Notes: a model not told the origin generated them from the letters alone. DNA of 64,000 nt from Chryseobacterium sp. BGARF1 (GCF_001677955.1 NZ_LELA01000001.1:1-64000); one strand, 5' to 3'. Counted from the first letter of the stretch, positions 53,382 to 62,233 are shown. Numbers and translations: made by a program.

Positions 53382-54053
53382 TTAATTATCATTAAATGAA
53401 TATTCTCTAAAGACTGTATCTATTAAATTTGCACTCTCAATATTTCTTCCAAAAATTGGATTGTGAAAATGGTCAAGCTTATTTAATAGCTCAATTAACT
53501 CATATTTTTCGTCCTCAGTAAGATTACCACTTACAACTTTAGTAGCATTTCGAATGTTTGTCATTTGTTTTTCTAGCGCATCGAGTCCTTTTTGAGTAAT
53601 TGCAATAATTTTTGTTCTTTTATCTGTTTTAGAATCTGTTTGTTTTACCCATTCATTTTTAATAAGACGAGTAATGATGAGATTTCCGACAGGTTTATCC
53701 TGAATATTTTTTTTAATTAATTCGGTTTTTGACATTTCACCAAAAGATTTTAAATTAATTAGGTAGATAAATTCTTCCTGAGTCGAAAATTCTGAACCGG
53801 TAATTGCAGACTTTGAATAGGTCTTCGCATATCTGTTCATATGAACAAGTAGTGTACTAATAACGCTTTCCGGAGTTCTTCCGTTTTCTTTTCCTTCCCA
53901 AATAATATTTTTTTGAACCGGAGCTTTTTTATTTTGATGATGCTGAATCCAAGTTTTAAATCCTTCAATATCAGTATTGTATTGTGAATTTGTATTTTCA
54001 GAATCAAATTGTTCAAGCAACTGAATTACGTCTTTTGCTAAATTATAATTCAT
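53382..54053 (-). CDS. MarR family regulator leading the carotenoid operon
   Basis: A 223-residue winged-helix protein, longer than the ~150-residue average for MarR. The DNA-binding part is in the middle: FSTQEEFIYLINLKSFGEMSKTELIKK, then PVGNLIITRLIKNEWVKQTDSKTDKRTKIIAITQKG. Extra N-terminal helices probably dimerise. As the first gene, 2 bases before crtI, it probably represses or autoregulates the carotenoid and photolyase genes in response to light, oxidants or a pigment precursor. Which signal is not known. Confidence 0.85.
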   Translation of the reverse strand: MNYNLAKDVIQLLEQFDSENTNSQYNTDIEGFKTWIQHHQNKKAPVQKNIIWEGKENGRTPESVISTLLVHMNRYAKTYSKSAITGSEFSTQEEFIYLINLKSFGEMSKTELIKKNIQDKPVGNLIITRLIKNEWVKQTDSKTDKRTKIIAITQKGLDALEKQMTNIRNATKVVSGNLTEDEKYELIELLNKLDHFHNPIFGRNIESANLIDTVFREYSFNDN

Positions 54054-54239
54054 ATCTAAATCATTTAATAGTACACAAATATACTTATTATAATTTATAA
54101 ACCATATTTATAAACTAATTTAAATTTAAACAAAAAAATAAAACTTTGAAAGATCAAAGCCTTATTCTTCTTAATTTAATTACTTTTTTACGATCTATGT
54201 CTCTTAATTTATTACAAAGCAATAGAGGAGAAATAAAAC

Positions 54240-55667
54240 TCAGATTTGATCGATCCAATGATAGATGTCGACATTCTGAGGGATATCTAGTTTTTTTCTA
54301 ATTCGGTATTTCTTGTTCTGAACTGTTCTGGTTTCTATAAAACTGATCTTGGCAATTTCTTTGGTGGTCAATTTCATTTTTAAAAGAGCACAGAATTCTA
54401 TTTCCGATTGTTGTAGATCTGTACTTTTTGCTAAGAGCTTAGACGAAAAATCAGGATAGATGTTCTCAAATGCAAAAATAAACGCAGGATCTCTTTTTTC
54501 TAAAAGCTCCATCAGATCATGATACGCTTCACTGAGATTGATTTCTGGCTTTACTTGATCTTCATTTATCGTTTCATGATTTTTTTTGCCTTTTCTTTTT
54601 ATCATAAAAAAGAGAATTGTAGTAATAGCCGCTAAAGCTGTAACGATCCAATACCATAAAGTGTTTTTAGAGTTTTCCTGTTCCTTTTTATCTTTATTGA
54701 TAACCTCCTGCAAAGAATTGTATTTGCTCTTTAAAGCCTTCAGTTCGTATTGCTCAATTTTATTTCCATAAAAATTGATACTGTCATTTACTTTGAGAAT
54801 TTCATATACTTCTTTTAGAGAATGATATATCTGATTGGTGTTGATCTCAGTTCCGGTTTTTTTACTGATAAAAAGCGCTTTGTGGAAGTTTTTTAAAGCA
54901 CTTTCGTAATTTCCTTTATCCTTATAAACTTTTCCGATCACAGAGTAATTATCGATCATCGATTTGTCGTCAATACTATTTCCAGGTTTTATTAAAATTG
55001 ATTTCTTAGCGTAATGATAAGCAGAATCAGCATTTATCTGACTGTAAATATTGGCAAGATTAGCATAATTAAGATACTGAAAATTATCACGTTCGTATTT
55101 ATCTTTTAGCTGCTTTCCGCTTTCAATTTGCTCGTAGATTTTTTTAGCTGCTTCTTTAGGTTGATTTTTATCTAAATAAATATTGGCAAAGCTACTGAGT
55201 ACATTAGCTTTTGCGTAAAATATCTTTTTGCTGTTCGCATCTCCTTTCTGTAGGATCTGGTAGGCAGAGTTTAAATAAGCGATCGCTTTATCAGGAAATT
55301 TATTGATAGAGTAGATCTCTGCTATATAAATATTAGACATCGCTTCAAAATAGATGTCTTTATATTGAAAAGATTTTTTCTGGAGATCTTCACTGGTAAT
55401 GATCAGACTATCCATCATGTTTTTACTGTAAAAATACCTACACTTTCTGTCTAGAAGTTTCATTTCTGAAATAGAATCTTTCAAAATGACAGACTGCTTA
55501 AGAAGCTTGTTTAGCTCTTTGTATGCTTCATCAATGTTGGTCTTATAAAGTTGAGTATTGTTGCTGATATTGGTTTTCAGCTCTTTGGCGGTCAGTTTTT
55601 GCTGGGCGGTAGCCAAAAAACTAAAAAATATAATAAGTAATAAGAGTGTTTTTCTAAACTCAAACAT
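54240..55667 (-). CDS. TPR-containing transmembrane LuxR-type regulator
   Basis: A 475-residue single-protein regulator. A signal segment (LLLLIIFFSFLATAQQ) opens ~330 residues of tetratricopeptide-like repeats, one membrane helix (TLWYWIVTALAAITTILFFMI) follows, and a C-terminal LuxR-type helix-turn-helix ends the protein (EFCALLKMKLTTKEIAKISFIETRTVQNKKYRIRKKL). It is divergent to the ~600-residue gene. A sensing role outside the cytoplasm coupled to transcription is inferred; signal and targets are unknown. Confidence 0.85.
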   Translation of the reverse strand: MFEFRKTLLLLIIFFSFLATAQQKLTAKELKTNISNNTQLYKTNIDEAYKELNKLLKQSVILKDSISEMKLLDRKCRYFYSKNMMDSLIITSEDLQKKSFQYKDIYFEAMSNIYIAEIYSINKFPDKAIAYLNSAYQILQKGDANSKKIFYAKANVLSSFANIYLDKNQPKEAAKKIYEQIESGKQLKDKYERDNFQYLNYANLANIYSQINADSAYHYAKKSILIKPGNSIDDKSMIDNYSVIGKVYKDKGNYESALKNFHKALFISKKTGTEINTNQIYHSLKEVYEILKVNDSINFYGNKIEQYELKALKSKYNSLQEVINKDKKEQENSKNTLWYWIVTALAAITTILFFMIKRKGKKNHETINEDQVKPEINLSEAYHDLMELLEKRDPAFIFAFENIYPDFSSKLLAKSTDLQQSEIEFCALLKMKLTTKEIAKISFIETRTVQNKKYRIRKKLDIPQNVDIYHWIDQI

Positions 55668-55840
55668 TATTAAGTGATAAAATATTTATGGAATTAAAAA
55701 GGTAAATTTAATAAATAAAAAATTAAAAAACTGCTATATTATTATGATTTTTAACAATAAAATTATAAATACTTAGTAATTTATCTAATTTTTTTATTTT
55801 GAAAATTGTACAGCATTAGATTGGCATTTAAAAATTATTA

Positions 55841-55875
55841 TTTGTTGCATAGTGAGGTTTAAATTTTTACATTTG
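55841..55875 (+). promoter_or_regulatory. Bacteroidetes-type promoter for the 600-residue protein
   Basis: TTG at 55845-55847 (within TTTGTTG, 55841-55847), a 20-base spacer, then TACATTTG at 55868-55875. It fits the TTG-N19/20-TAnnTTTG pattern, 56 bases before the first ATG. Confidence 0.6.
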
Positions 55876-55958
55876 CCAGGAATTTAATACAAATTCACAG
55901 GTTTTCAGATCATTATCACTTTCATAGAAATATGAGAGTAAATTTATTGTTTAAAATA

Positions 55959-57767
55959 ATGATTAATAAGCCTTTACACAGTTTTCATATTCCCGTTATG
56001 GGATTATCTTACACGATAGACAGCCCGATTCGTGTCGCGCAATACGGAATTTCTTCAGTTATATCGATTATTGATGACGAAATTGTAGAGAAAATGAAAA
56101 ATTTCTACAGCAAAAAATTCAATCTTAATTATTTTGGAATTTCCTCTAAAACAGAAGATCACAGAGCCAAAAGAATTACAGATTATCTAGATATGATGGA
56201 TGATATCGTCACAGAAAAATTTGAATCTTTTAAAGAAGAAATTTCTAAAAATACGGATGCTCTGAAGAACTTCATGGCGATGCTTCCGAATACTTCCGAA
56301 CTAAAAGACGGACTGCAAAATATTCTGAACCAGGGAGATTCTATAGCTTTAAATATTAAAAGCTTTATCGAAAAAAATCTTACTCCGGGAAATATCGATG
56401 TCAATATTATGACCAAGGTTGATAAAGACAATTATCGTAATAACGAGCAACTTCCTGTAATTTTTAATGATGCGCATGCTTCTCTTCGTGGGTTTGCTCA
56501 AAGTAAGATATCATCATCGATGGTACTTTCCGCAGGGATGAACCCACGTTTGTACAGTTACATTGAAGAGTTTGAGGATTTTTTTCCGGATGCTAATAAT
56601 TATATCAAAAAAAAGATCATTCTTAAAGTGAGTGATTTCCGTTCTGCAATGATCCAGGGGAATTTTTTGGCTAAAAAAGGACTGTGGGTTTCAGAATATA
56701 GAGTTGAATCGGGGCTTAATTGTGGCGGTCATGCTTTTGCGACGGAAGGTTTGTTACTTGGTCCGATCATGGAAGAATTTAGATTAAAGAAAAATGAATT
56801 GATCTCTTCGGCACATTCTCTTATGATTAAAGCTCTTGAGCAAAAAGAAAAATACATTCCTACTGAACCATTAGAAATGAAAATTACAGTTCAGGGTGGA
56901 GTAGGAACTGCTGAAGAACATGATTTTCTTCTTGAAAATTATCAGGTTGATAGTGTTGGTTGGGGATCACCGTTCTTATTGGTCCCTGAAGCTACATCAG
57001 TAGACCGTGAAACACGAGAGCTTCTGGTGAGATCAAAGCAAAACGATTATTACCTAAGTAATATTTCTCCGTTAGGAGTTCCATTTAATACGGTAAAAGG
57101 AACTTCAAATGAAATTTTGAAGCATCATAAAGAATCAAAAAATAAATTCGGAAGCTCGTGTCCTAAAAAATTATTGGCATTAAGCAAAGAGTACTCTCCA
57201 CAAGGAATGTGTACGGCTTCAAAAAAATATCAGGATGTCAAACTGAAAGATCTTGAAGCTGTAAAAAGTGAAATTACTCAGAAGCAATTTGAATCTGAAA
57301 AACAGAAGATCACCGATAAAGCTTGTTTGTGTGTAGGCTTGGTTAATTCTGCGTATTTAGAACAGGGGATTGAAATAAAAGGTGAGAAGCAAGGAGTTGT
57401 TGTTTGTCCGGGACCCAATTTAGCCTATTTTGATAAAGAAGTTTCTCTTTCAGAAATGATTCAACATATTTATGGAAATGGAAATGTTCTTCCTGAAACT
57501 GACCGATCTAATATGTTCATTAATGAACTGAAAATGTATGTAGACCATTTAAGAAAAGAGATTTTAGATTTTTCCGGGGAGCTGACCAATTCGCAAATTA
57601 AAAAATGGAAAGCTTTTAAAGCTAATCTTTTTGAAGGAATAGCGTATTATGAAACTCTATTTAGAACAACTTCTTTCTTTGTTAATGATAAAAATAAAAT
57701 TCAAAAACAATTAGAAGGTTTTAAAATAGATTTAGATGAAATTGCGATTCCTGAATTAGTAAAATAA
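55959..57767 (+). CDS. Conserved Bacteroidetes protein of unknown function, TIM-barrel-like
   Basis: A 602-residue cytoplasmic protein (an in-frame ATG at 55932 would give 611). I do not know a named function. SFHIPVMGLSYTIDSPIRVAQYGISSVISI opens like the first strands of an FMN-dependent TIM barrel of the nitronate monooxygenase/IMPDH kind, and VQGGVGTAEEHDFLL with VGWGSPFLLVPEAT looks like the phosphate-binding part of such a barrel. GLNCGGHAF (Cys255) lies between. Cysteines 401, 418, 456, 458 and 483 cluster in the C-terminal half (GSSCPK, QGMCT, KACLCVG, VVCPGPN), perhaps a metal or iron-sulfur site. It is monocistronic with its own promoter and terminator. Confidence 0.7.
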   Translation: MINKPLHSFHIPVMGLSYTIDSPIRVAQYGISSVISIIDDEIVEKMKNFYSKKFNLNYFGISSKTEDHRAKRITDYLDMMDDIVTEKFESFKEEISKNTDALKNFMAMLPNTSELKDGLQNILNQGDSIALNIKSFIEKNLTPGNIDVNIMTKVDKDNYRNNEQLPVIFNDAHASLRGFAQSKISSSMVLSAGMNPRLYSYIEEFEDFFPDANNYIKKKIILKVSDFRSAMIQGNFLAKKGLWVSEYRVESGLNCGGHAFATEGLLLGPIMEEFRLKKNELISSAHSLMIKALEQKEKYIPTEPLEMKITVQGGVGTAEEHDFLLENYQVDSVGWGSPFLLVPEATSVDRETRELLVRSKQNDYYLSNISPLGVPFNTVKGTSNEILKHHKESKNKFGSSCPKKLLALSKEYSPQGMCTASKKYQDVKLKDLEAVKSEITQKQFESEKQKITDKACLCVGLVNSAYLEQGIEIKGEKQGVVVCPGPNLAYFDKEVSLSEMIQHIYGNGNVLPETDRSNMFINELKMYVDHLRKEILDFSGELTNSQIKKWKAFKANLFEGIAYYETLFRTTSFFVNDKNKIQKQLEGFKIDLDEIAIPELVK

Positions 57768-57777
57768 ACTTTGTTAC

Positions 57778-57813
57778 TAAGACCGAAACTCTTTTATTTC
57801 GGTCTTAGTTTCT
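57778..57813 (+). terminator. Terminator of the 600-residue gene
   Basis: A perfect 13-bp stem (actaagaccgaaa / tttcggtcttagt) with an 8-nt loop and T residues. Confidence 0.9.
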
Positions 57814-57907
57814 ATTTAAGCTTAAATAATTGATCTTATTGAAACTGATTTTCTAAGTTTTTTAATCTGTAAGATCAAATTGTAAGATAAGCAGTTGGTT
57901 ATCTCAC

Positions 57908-58201
57908 TTTGAATAGCGAACAGTTGAGTTTGCGACGAAACCAGACGCATTTGCACAACAGACAGATAGGTCTGCACAGCGAACAGTTAAGTTTCCGATA
58001 ATGTCAGACATATTTGCAGAACGAACAGATGGGTCTGCACAATGGACAGTTGAGTTTGCGATGAGGTCAGATGGATTTGCACCGCTAACAGTTTCTATTG
58101 CGAAATGTACAGTTGAGTTTGTGAACAATACAGGTGTATTTACACAGCAAACAGATGATTTTGTAAAGCGTACGGATAAAATAGATGAATGTACATGCAG
58201 A
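57908..58201. repeat. Degenerate 21-bp tandem repeat array
   Basis: Thirteen consecutive units of exactly 21 bases from 57908 to 58180, with a further weak unit to 58201. The consensus is close to TTTGCAnnncgaACAGwTgrg, with TTTGC at the start and ACAG in the centre. Read on the plus strand it is an open frame from 57917 to 58228 giving a heptapeptide periodicity (F-A-x-x-T-D/V-x). A minus-strand frame is open too. No ribosome-binding context or signal supports a real protein; it could be a decayed repeat gene or a minisatellite. Confidence 0.8.
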
Positions 58202-58273
58202 ACGAGTAGTCGACAAAGAATATTCTAATCGTTTTGTGGTTAAAAATGTAAACTAAACTTGCTTTTAGATGCT

Positions 58274-59569
58274 TTAAAGATATTCCTCCTTTTTCCAATA
58301 TCTTTTGTGTTTAGACTTGCCAAGGATCTGACTTTTATAAATACTGTTTTGCCCGGAAAATAAATACGAAACAAAACACGCAATGATCACATAAACTCCG
58401 CATTCTATTCCAAATAATTCAAAAGCCATGATGCTGCATGCAATTGGAGTATTGGTAGCGCCGGCGAAAACTGCTACAAAGCCCATTCCTGCTAAAAGTG
58501 CCAAAGGCAAGGGAATAAAATACCCAAGTGTATTTCCTAAAGTTGCACCAATAAAAAATAACGGAGTCACTTCGCCGCCTTTAAAGCCCGAAGCTAAAGT
58601 GATGATTGTAATGATTGCTTTTAAAGCAAAATCATAAGCTGGTAGCTGTTGCGAAAAAGAGTCTTGTATCGTAGGGATTCCTAAACCAAGATATTTTGTG
58701 GTTCCCATTGACCAGACCGATAATAAAACGATAATTCCCCCTATCAAAGGACGGAGCGGTGGATAAGAAATTTTAGATTTAAAAAGGTCTCCTGTCTTAT
58801 GAATGGTTTTGCTGAAGAATGCGGCACAAATACCAAAGAAAATACCGGCAATAAGAACATATAAAATATTCAATAATGAAATTTCAGGGATAAAACTGAT
58901 CACATATTCAGTATGATGAGTGTTTAATGATTTTGTAACTAAATCTGCAATAAATGATGCGGAAATTGCAGGAAATAAGGCTTTGTATTTTATTTTTCCC
59001 GTAAGAGATACTTCAAGCCCGAAGACCGCTCCGGCTATGGGAGTTCCGAAAACCGATCCAAATCCTGCTGCGATCGCTGATATAATTAAAATCCTCCTGT
59101 CTTCGCCCGAAAGCCTTAATGGTTTTGAAAATTGGTCTGCAATTGATGCTGCCATTTGCAAAGCTGTTCCTTCACGTCCTGCAGAACCTCCAAAAAAATG
59201 AGTGATCATCGTTCCTAAATAGACCAATGGAGCCATTTTAAATGGAATTATTTTTTTGGGTTCGTGAATAGTTTCAATCAATAAATTATTTCCGGCTTCA
59301 ACATCTTTACCAAAATAATAATATAATAAACCAACTAAAGATCCAGCTAAAGGTAAAAAAACAATGATCCAAAGATGATCTCCTCTAAATTGTGTTGCCC
59401 ACTCTAAAGTTTGTAAGAAAAAAGCTGAGGCACATCCGATAAAGCCTCCAATAATTGCAGTAATGAAGATCCATTTCGCTACAAAAAACGTTGAAGGATA
59501 CTTTCTGAAAAATAATTGAATTAAAACACTGAGAGTTCTAAAAACCGATCTTTTATTTTTATTAAACAT
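58274..59569 (-). CDS. clcF: ClC-family fluoride exporter (EriC-F/CLC-F type)
   Basis: A 431-residue membrane protein with about ten helices. ClC motifs: GGSAGREGTALQ in the ion pathway, GFGSVFGTPIAGAVFGLE, and FKGGEVTPLFFIGATLG, with VFAGATNTPIACSIMAFELFG near the end, a segment I associate with the fluoride-specific CLC-F branch. It expels fluoride in exchange for protons. The upstream fluoride riboswitch strongly supports fluoride as the ion. Monocistronic, reading toward the 21-bp repeat array. Confidence 0.88.
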   Translation of the reverse strand: MFNKNKRSVFRTLSVLIQLFFRKYPSTFFVAKWIFITAIIGGFIGCASAFFLQTLEWATQFRGDHLWIIVFLPLAGSLVGLLYYYFGKDVEAGNNLLIETIHEPKKIIPFKMAPLVYLGTMITHFFGGSAGREGTALQMAASIADQFSKPLRLSGEDRRILIISAIAAGFGSVFGTPIAGAVFGLEVSLTGKIKYKALFPAISASFIADLVTKSLNTHHTEYVISFIPEISLLNILYVLIAGIFFGICAAFFSKTIHKTGDLFKSKISYPPLRPLIGGIIVLLSVWSMGTTKYLGLGIPTIQDSFSQQLPAYDFALKAIITIITLASGFKGGEVTPLFFIGATLGNTLGYFIPLPLALLAGMGFVAVFAGATNTPIACSIMAFELFGIECGVYVIIACFVSYLFSGQNSIYKSQILGKSKHKRYWKKEEYL

Positions 59570-59574
59570 AATAA

Positions 59575-59607
59575 CCTGATTAAATGGTAAACATTCAACT
59601 AATCAGG
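59575..59607 (-). promoter_or_regulatory. Alternative hairpin over the clcF translation start
   Basis: On the minus strand CCTGATTA (59607-59600) is complementary to TAATCAGG (59582-59575), which lies 5 bases before the ATG. Its first two C residues are also used by aptamer stem P1, so the two structures compete. Without fluoride this hairpin could hide the ribosome site. Confidence 0.6.
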
Positions 59608-59653
59608 CGCCATCAGCTTTTTAATACGGTTGGGTAAGGAAGACACCATTTCC
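59602..59653 (-). promoter_or_regulatory. Fluoride riboswitch (crcB motif)
   Basis: Minus-strand RNA 59653 to 59602 begins GGAAATGGTGTCTTCC, has an AACCG block and ends GCTGATGGCGCCTGAT, matching the fluoride aptamer consensus (GG-GATGG-GT, AACCG, GCTGATG-CNCCT). GGTGTC and GGCGCC can form the P1 stem. It lies 33 bases upstream of the clcF start. Confidence 0.82.
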
Positions 59654-59834
59654 TTTATTTCGAAAGAACAAATTTATAAAAAATTATGACAATGTACATT
59701 GGAGTCTGCCTTGAAATTCTTTTTAATCGAAATTTTCTATGGGTTAAATTTTTATTAAAACTAAATTCCTGAGCTGTTTTCCAAAGGTTGTTACATAAAT
59801 TAGCTTTACTTTTTAAATAATATAAAATTTGTTT

Positions 59835-60779
59835 ATGGAAAAAATAAAAATAAAGAATACGGATCTTTTGGTAGCACCGGTGAATTTTGGAGGAAATGTT
59901 TTTGGTTGGACTTTAGATGAAAAACAATCTTTTGATATTTTAGATCAGTTTACAGCGGGAGGTTTTAATTTTATAGATACTGCTGATACCTATTCTTGGT
60001 GGGTCAACGGAAAAGGCGGTCAGTCGGAAGAAATTATCGGAAAATGGATGAGGCAGAGGAATAACAGAAATGATTTGGTAATCGCAACGAAAGTAGGCTC
60101 AGAAACAAAAGAGCATGGTTTCGACATCAGTAAAAAACATATTCTGAAATCGGTAGATGAATCTTTGGCTCGACTTCAAACCAATCATATCGATCTTTAT
60201 TATACGCATTTTGATGATCAGAAAACCCCGGTTGAAGAAACGTTAGAAGCGTATGATGAAATTATTAAAGCTGGAAAAGTAAGATATATTGCGGCTTCGA
60301 ACCTTTCACCCGAAAGATTGAAAGAATCTTTTGAAGTTGCCGAAAAAAATAACCTTCCGAAATACGTCGCATTACAGCCGCATTATAATTTATTGGAAAG
60401 AGAAAAATTTGAATCTCAATATGCAGATCTGGTGAAAGAATATGATTTGAGTGTTTTTACCTATTGGTCTTTGGCAGCAGGTTTTCTTACCGGAAAATAT
60501 CGTAATGAAGATGATTTAAAGAAAAGTGCAAGAGGAGAAGGAGTAAGGAAATATTTAGATGAGAAAGGTCTGAATGTTTTAAAAGCTTTGGATGAGATCA
60601 GCGCAAAACACGAAACCACTCAGGCTTCCATTGCATTGGCTTGGCTTCTGGCAAATCCATTAGTGACCGCTCCGATCGTAAGTGCAACGAGCGAGTCTCA
60701 ATTGAAAACTTTATTTGCTGCTCCTGAACTTAAATTAAGTTCTGAAGATATTGAGCTTCTAAACAAAGTAAGTCAATAG
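59835..60779 (+). CDS. Aldo/keto reductase
   Basis: A 314-residue (alpha/beta)8 NADPH-dependent reductase of the YajO/Tas-like group. FNFIDTADTYS provides the catalytic Asp and Tyr, DLVIATKVGS the Lys, and YYTHFDD the His. AASNLSPERL and the closing cofactor loop (APIVSATSESQLKT) are typical. The ATG at 59835 (MEKIKIKNTDLLVAP) is used rather than a TTG two codons earlier. The protein reduces aldehydes and sugars, or acts on specific ketones; the target is unknown. Confidence 0.9.
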   Translation: MEKIKIKNTDLLVAPVNFGGNVFGWTLDEKQSFDILDQFTAGGFNFIDTADTYSWWVNGKGGQSEEIIGKWMRQRNNRNDLVIATKVGSETKEHGFDISKKHILKSVDESLARLQTNHIDLYYTHFDDQKTPVEETLEAYDEIIKAGKVRYIAASNLSPERLKESFEVAEKNNLPKYVALQPHYNLLEREKFESQYADLVKEYDLSVFTYWSLAAGFLTGKYRNEDDLKKSARGEGVRKYLDEKGLNVLKALDEISAKHETTQASIALAWLLANPLVTAPIVSATSESQLKTLFAAPELKLSSEDIELLNKVSQ

Positions 60780-60798
60780 TTTTAAAATTTGACACAAA

Positions 60799-60833
60799 AA
60801 AACTCCTGTAGATTTATTTTGCAGGAGTTTTTT
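60799..60833. terminator. Bidirectional terminator between AKR and MBL genes
   Basis: Stem aaaactcctg / caggagtttt with a 13-nt loop and T residues on the plus side. Confidence 0.85.
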
Positions 60834-60845
60834 TATGTATAAAGT

Positions 60846-61570
60846 TTAGAATTGTAAAATACTTTTTTGTAGGTCGTGATAAAGAAGAACTTTCCAATTG
60901 TTTTCAATAGCTTCTTTTTGCCATTCTATCCTAAGTTGCATTGCTTTTTTACCATCAAAATCGCTTTTGTAAGCTAAGTGATATTTCAGATAAGACTCTT
61001 GCGGAAGGTTATCTGCGCCATAAAAAACAGTCTCATCATTCTCTGTAATTTTAAAAATTTGCATAAAAGGAGTGTGCCCGCCAACAACTTCATAATAAAT
61101 TTCATCATTGATTTGTCCCTGATCATCATTCATCCAAACAATATTGGGTTGTTGAATGAGTGCTTCTAAAATTTCAAAATCAAACGACGGGTTTCCACGG
61201 CTTTCAAAAGCGAAATCAAGCTCTCTTTTTTGAATATAAATTTTAGCATTCGGGAAATTAGGTTCAAATCCATCATCTGTTTTTATTAAAGTACCATTGA
61301 TATGGTCTTTATGCAAATGAGAAAGCAAAACCTTTGTAATTTGACTGGTCTTAATATTTTCTTCTTGTAAAATTTTATTTATAATCAGTTTATTCTCTAT
61401 GTTTTTCCAACCGAAGCCTGCGTCAATAAGGATATAATCGTTTTCTGTAATGATTAAAAAGGTTGAATAGACATTCTTATTCCTTTAGCTTCAGGGTTTT
61501 CTTCAAGAATTTTAAAGTTTTTAAACTTGTCGGCTACAAAATTGTCTTCTTTTAGAGGGATGATTTTCAT
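60846..61570 (-). pseudogene. Frameshifted metallo-beta-lactamase-fold hydrolase
   Basis: Two frames together encode one MBL-fold protein. From the ATG at 61570 the first frame reads MKIIPLKEDNFVADKFKNFK... to GIRM, then drifts to a TAA at 61456-61454. A second frame resumes with VYSTFLIITENDYILIDAGFGW from about 61472 and carries the zinc motif SHLHKDH (His, His, Asp, His) near 61318, VVGGHTP and YGADNLP, ending at 60846. One missing base near 61472 would join them. So either the gene is inactivated or the read has an error. The family includes glyoxalase II-like and lactonase-like hydrolases. Confidence 0.75.
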
Positions 61571-62233
61571 TTAAGTTTACATTATGTACTGATTTTTAAA
61601 TAATAAATTCAGTTTACAGTTGCAAAGATACATTTCGTGATAATTATGAAAATAAAAATGAACAACAATATTCTGTTCACAAAAAAAAATAAAATTGTGA
61701 ACCGGAAATTACTTTGAAAATTGAAGTTGGCACTAAACATGTAACAGTACTGCAAATACAGTAAAAAAAACAATAAATATCTTTTGAGGATTTATGATTT
61801 GATATTAAAAAAAATTGTAATTTTAATTAAGGATATTAAAAGATTTTAATTCTCAATATTACATGTTTAATAATTGATTTGTTTTAATTTTTTCACTTAA
61901 GTGGCATTAATTTTATCTATGTGATACTATTATTTTGTTATTATTGAATAAGTGTTATTGTTTAATAATTGTCATTTGATTAGGATGTAGTATTTTTGCA
62001 CTTTTTATTTGAAAAAAAATTAAAGATTAAAAATATTTGTTTGTTTTTTTTGCAGACCAAAAACCGGATGATGAAAAAAATCGTATTTATTAAAATATAT
62101 CTTACACAATTCTCACATAAGAGATGTATATTTGTTAGACAAGCTTGTTAAATCTTTTGTAAACAAAAGATTAGATGTTGTGTAAGATTTTTAAATATTA
62201 AATTAATTGCTTTTAGCAAAATAAATTGAAACG
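61571..62233. other. AT-rich intergenic region with inverted repeats
   Basis: About 660 bases with no gene. It contains the inverted repeat gttcacaa / ttgtgaac at 61675-61702 and the nested palindromes at 62099-62188 upstream of the TetR gene. The rest is featureless A/T-rich sequence. Confidence 0.6.
62099..62188. promoter_or_regulatory. Nested palindromes, candidate TetR operator
   Basis: The outer arms are atcttacacaa (62099-62109) and ttgtgtaagat (62178-62188). Inside are a perfect palindrome acaagcttgt (62139-62148) and the inverted repeat aatcttttgt-aa-acaaaagatt (62151-62172), centred 72 bases before the TetR start. Autoregulation is inferred. Confidence 0.5.

Noticed and set aside
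57904..58228. Two short proteins (one on each strand) in the 21-bp array
   Set aside because: Their heptad periodicity follows from the 21-bp DNA repeat in an open phase; no promoter, start context or signal supports expression. Kept as a repeat feature.
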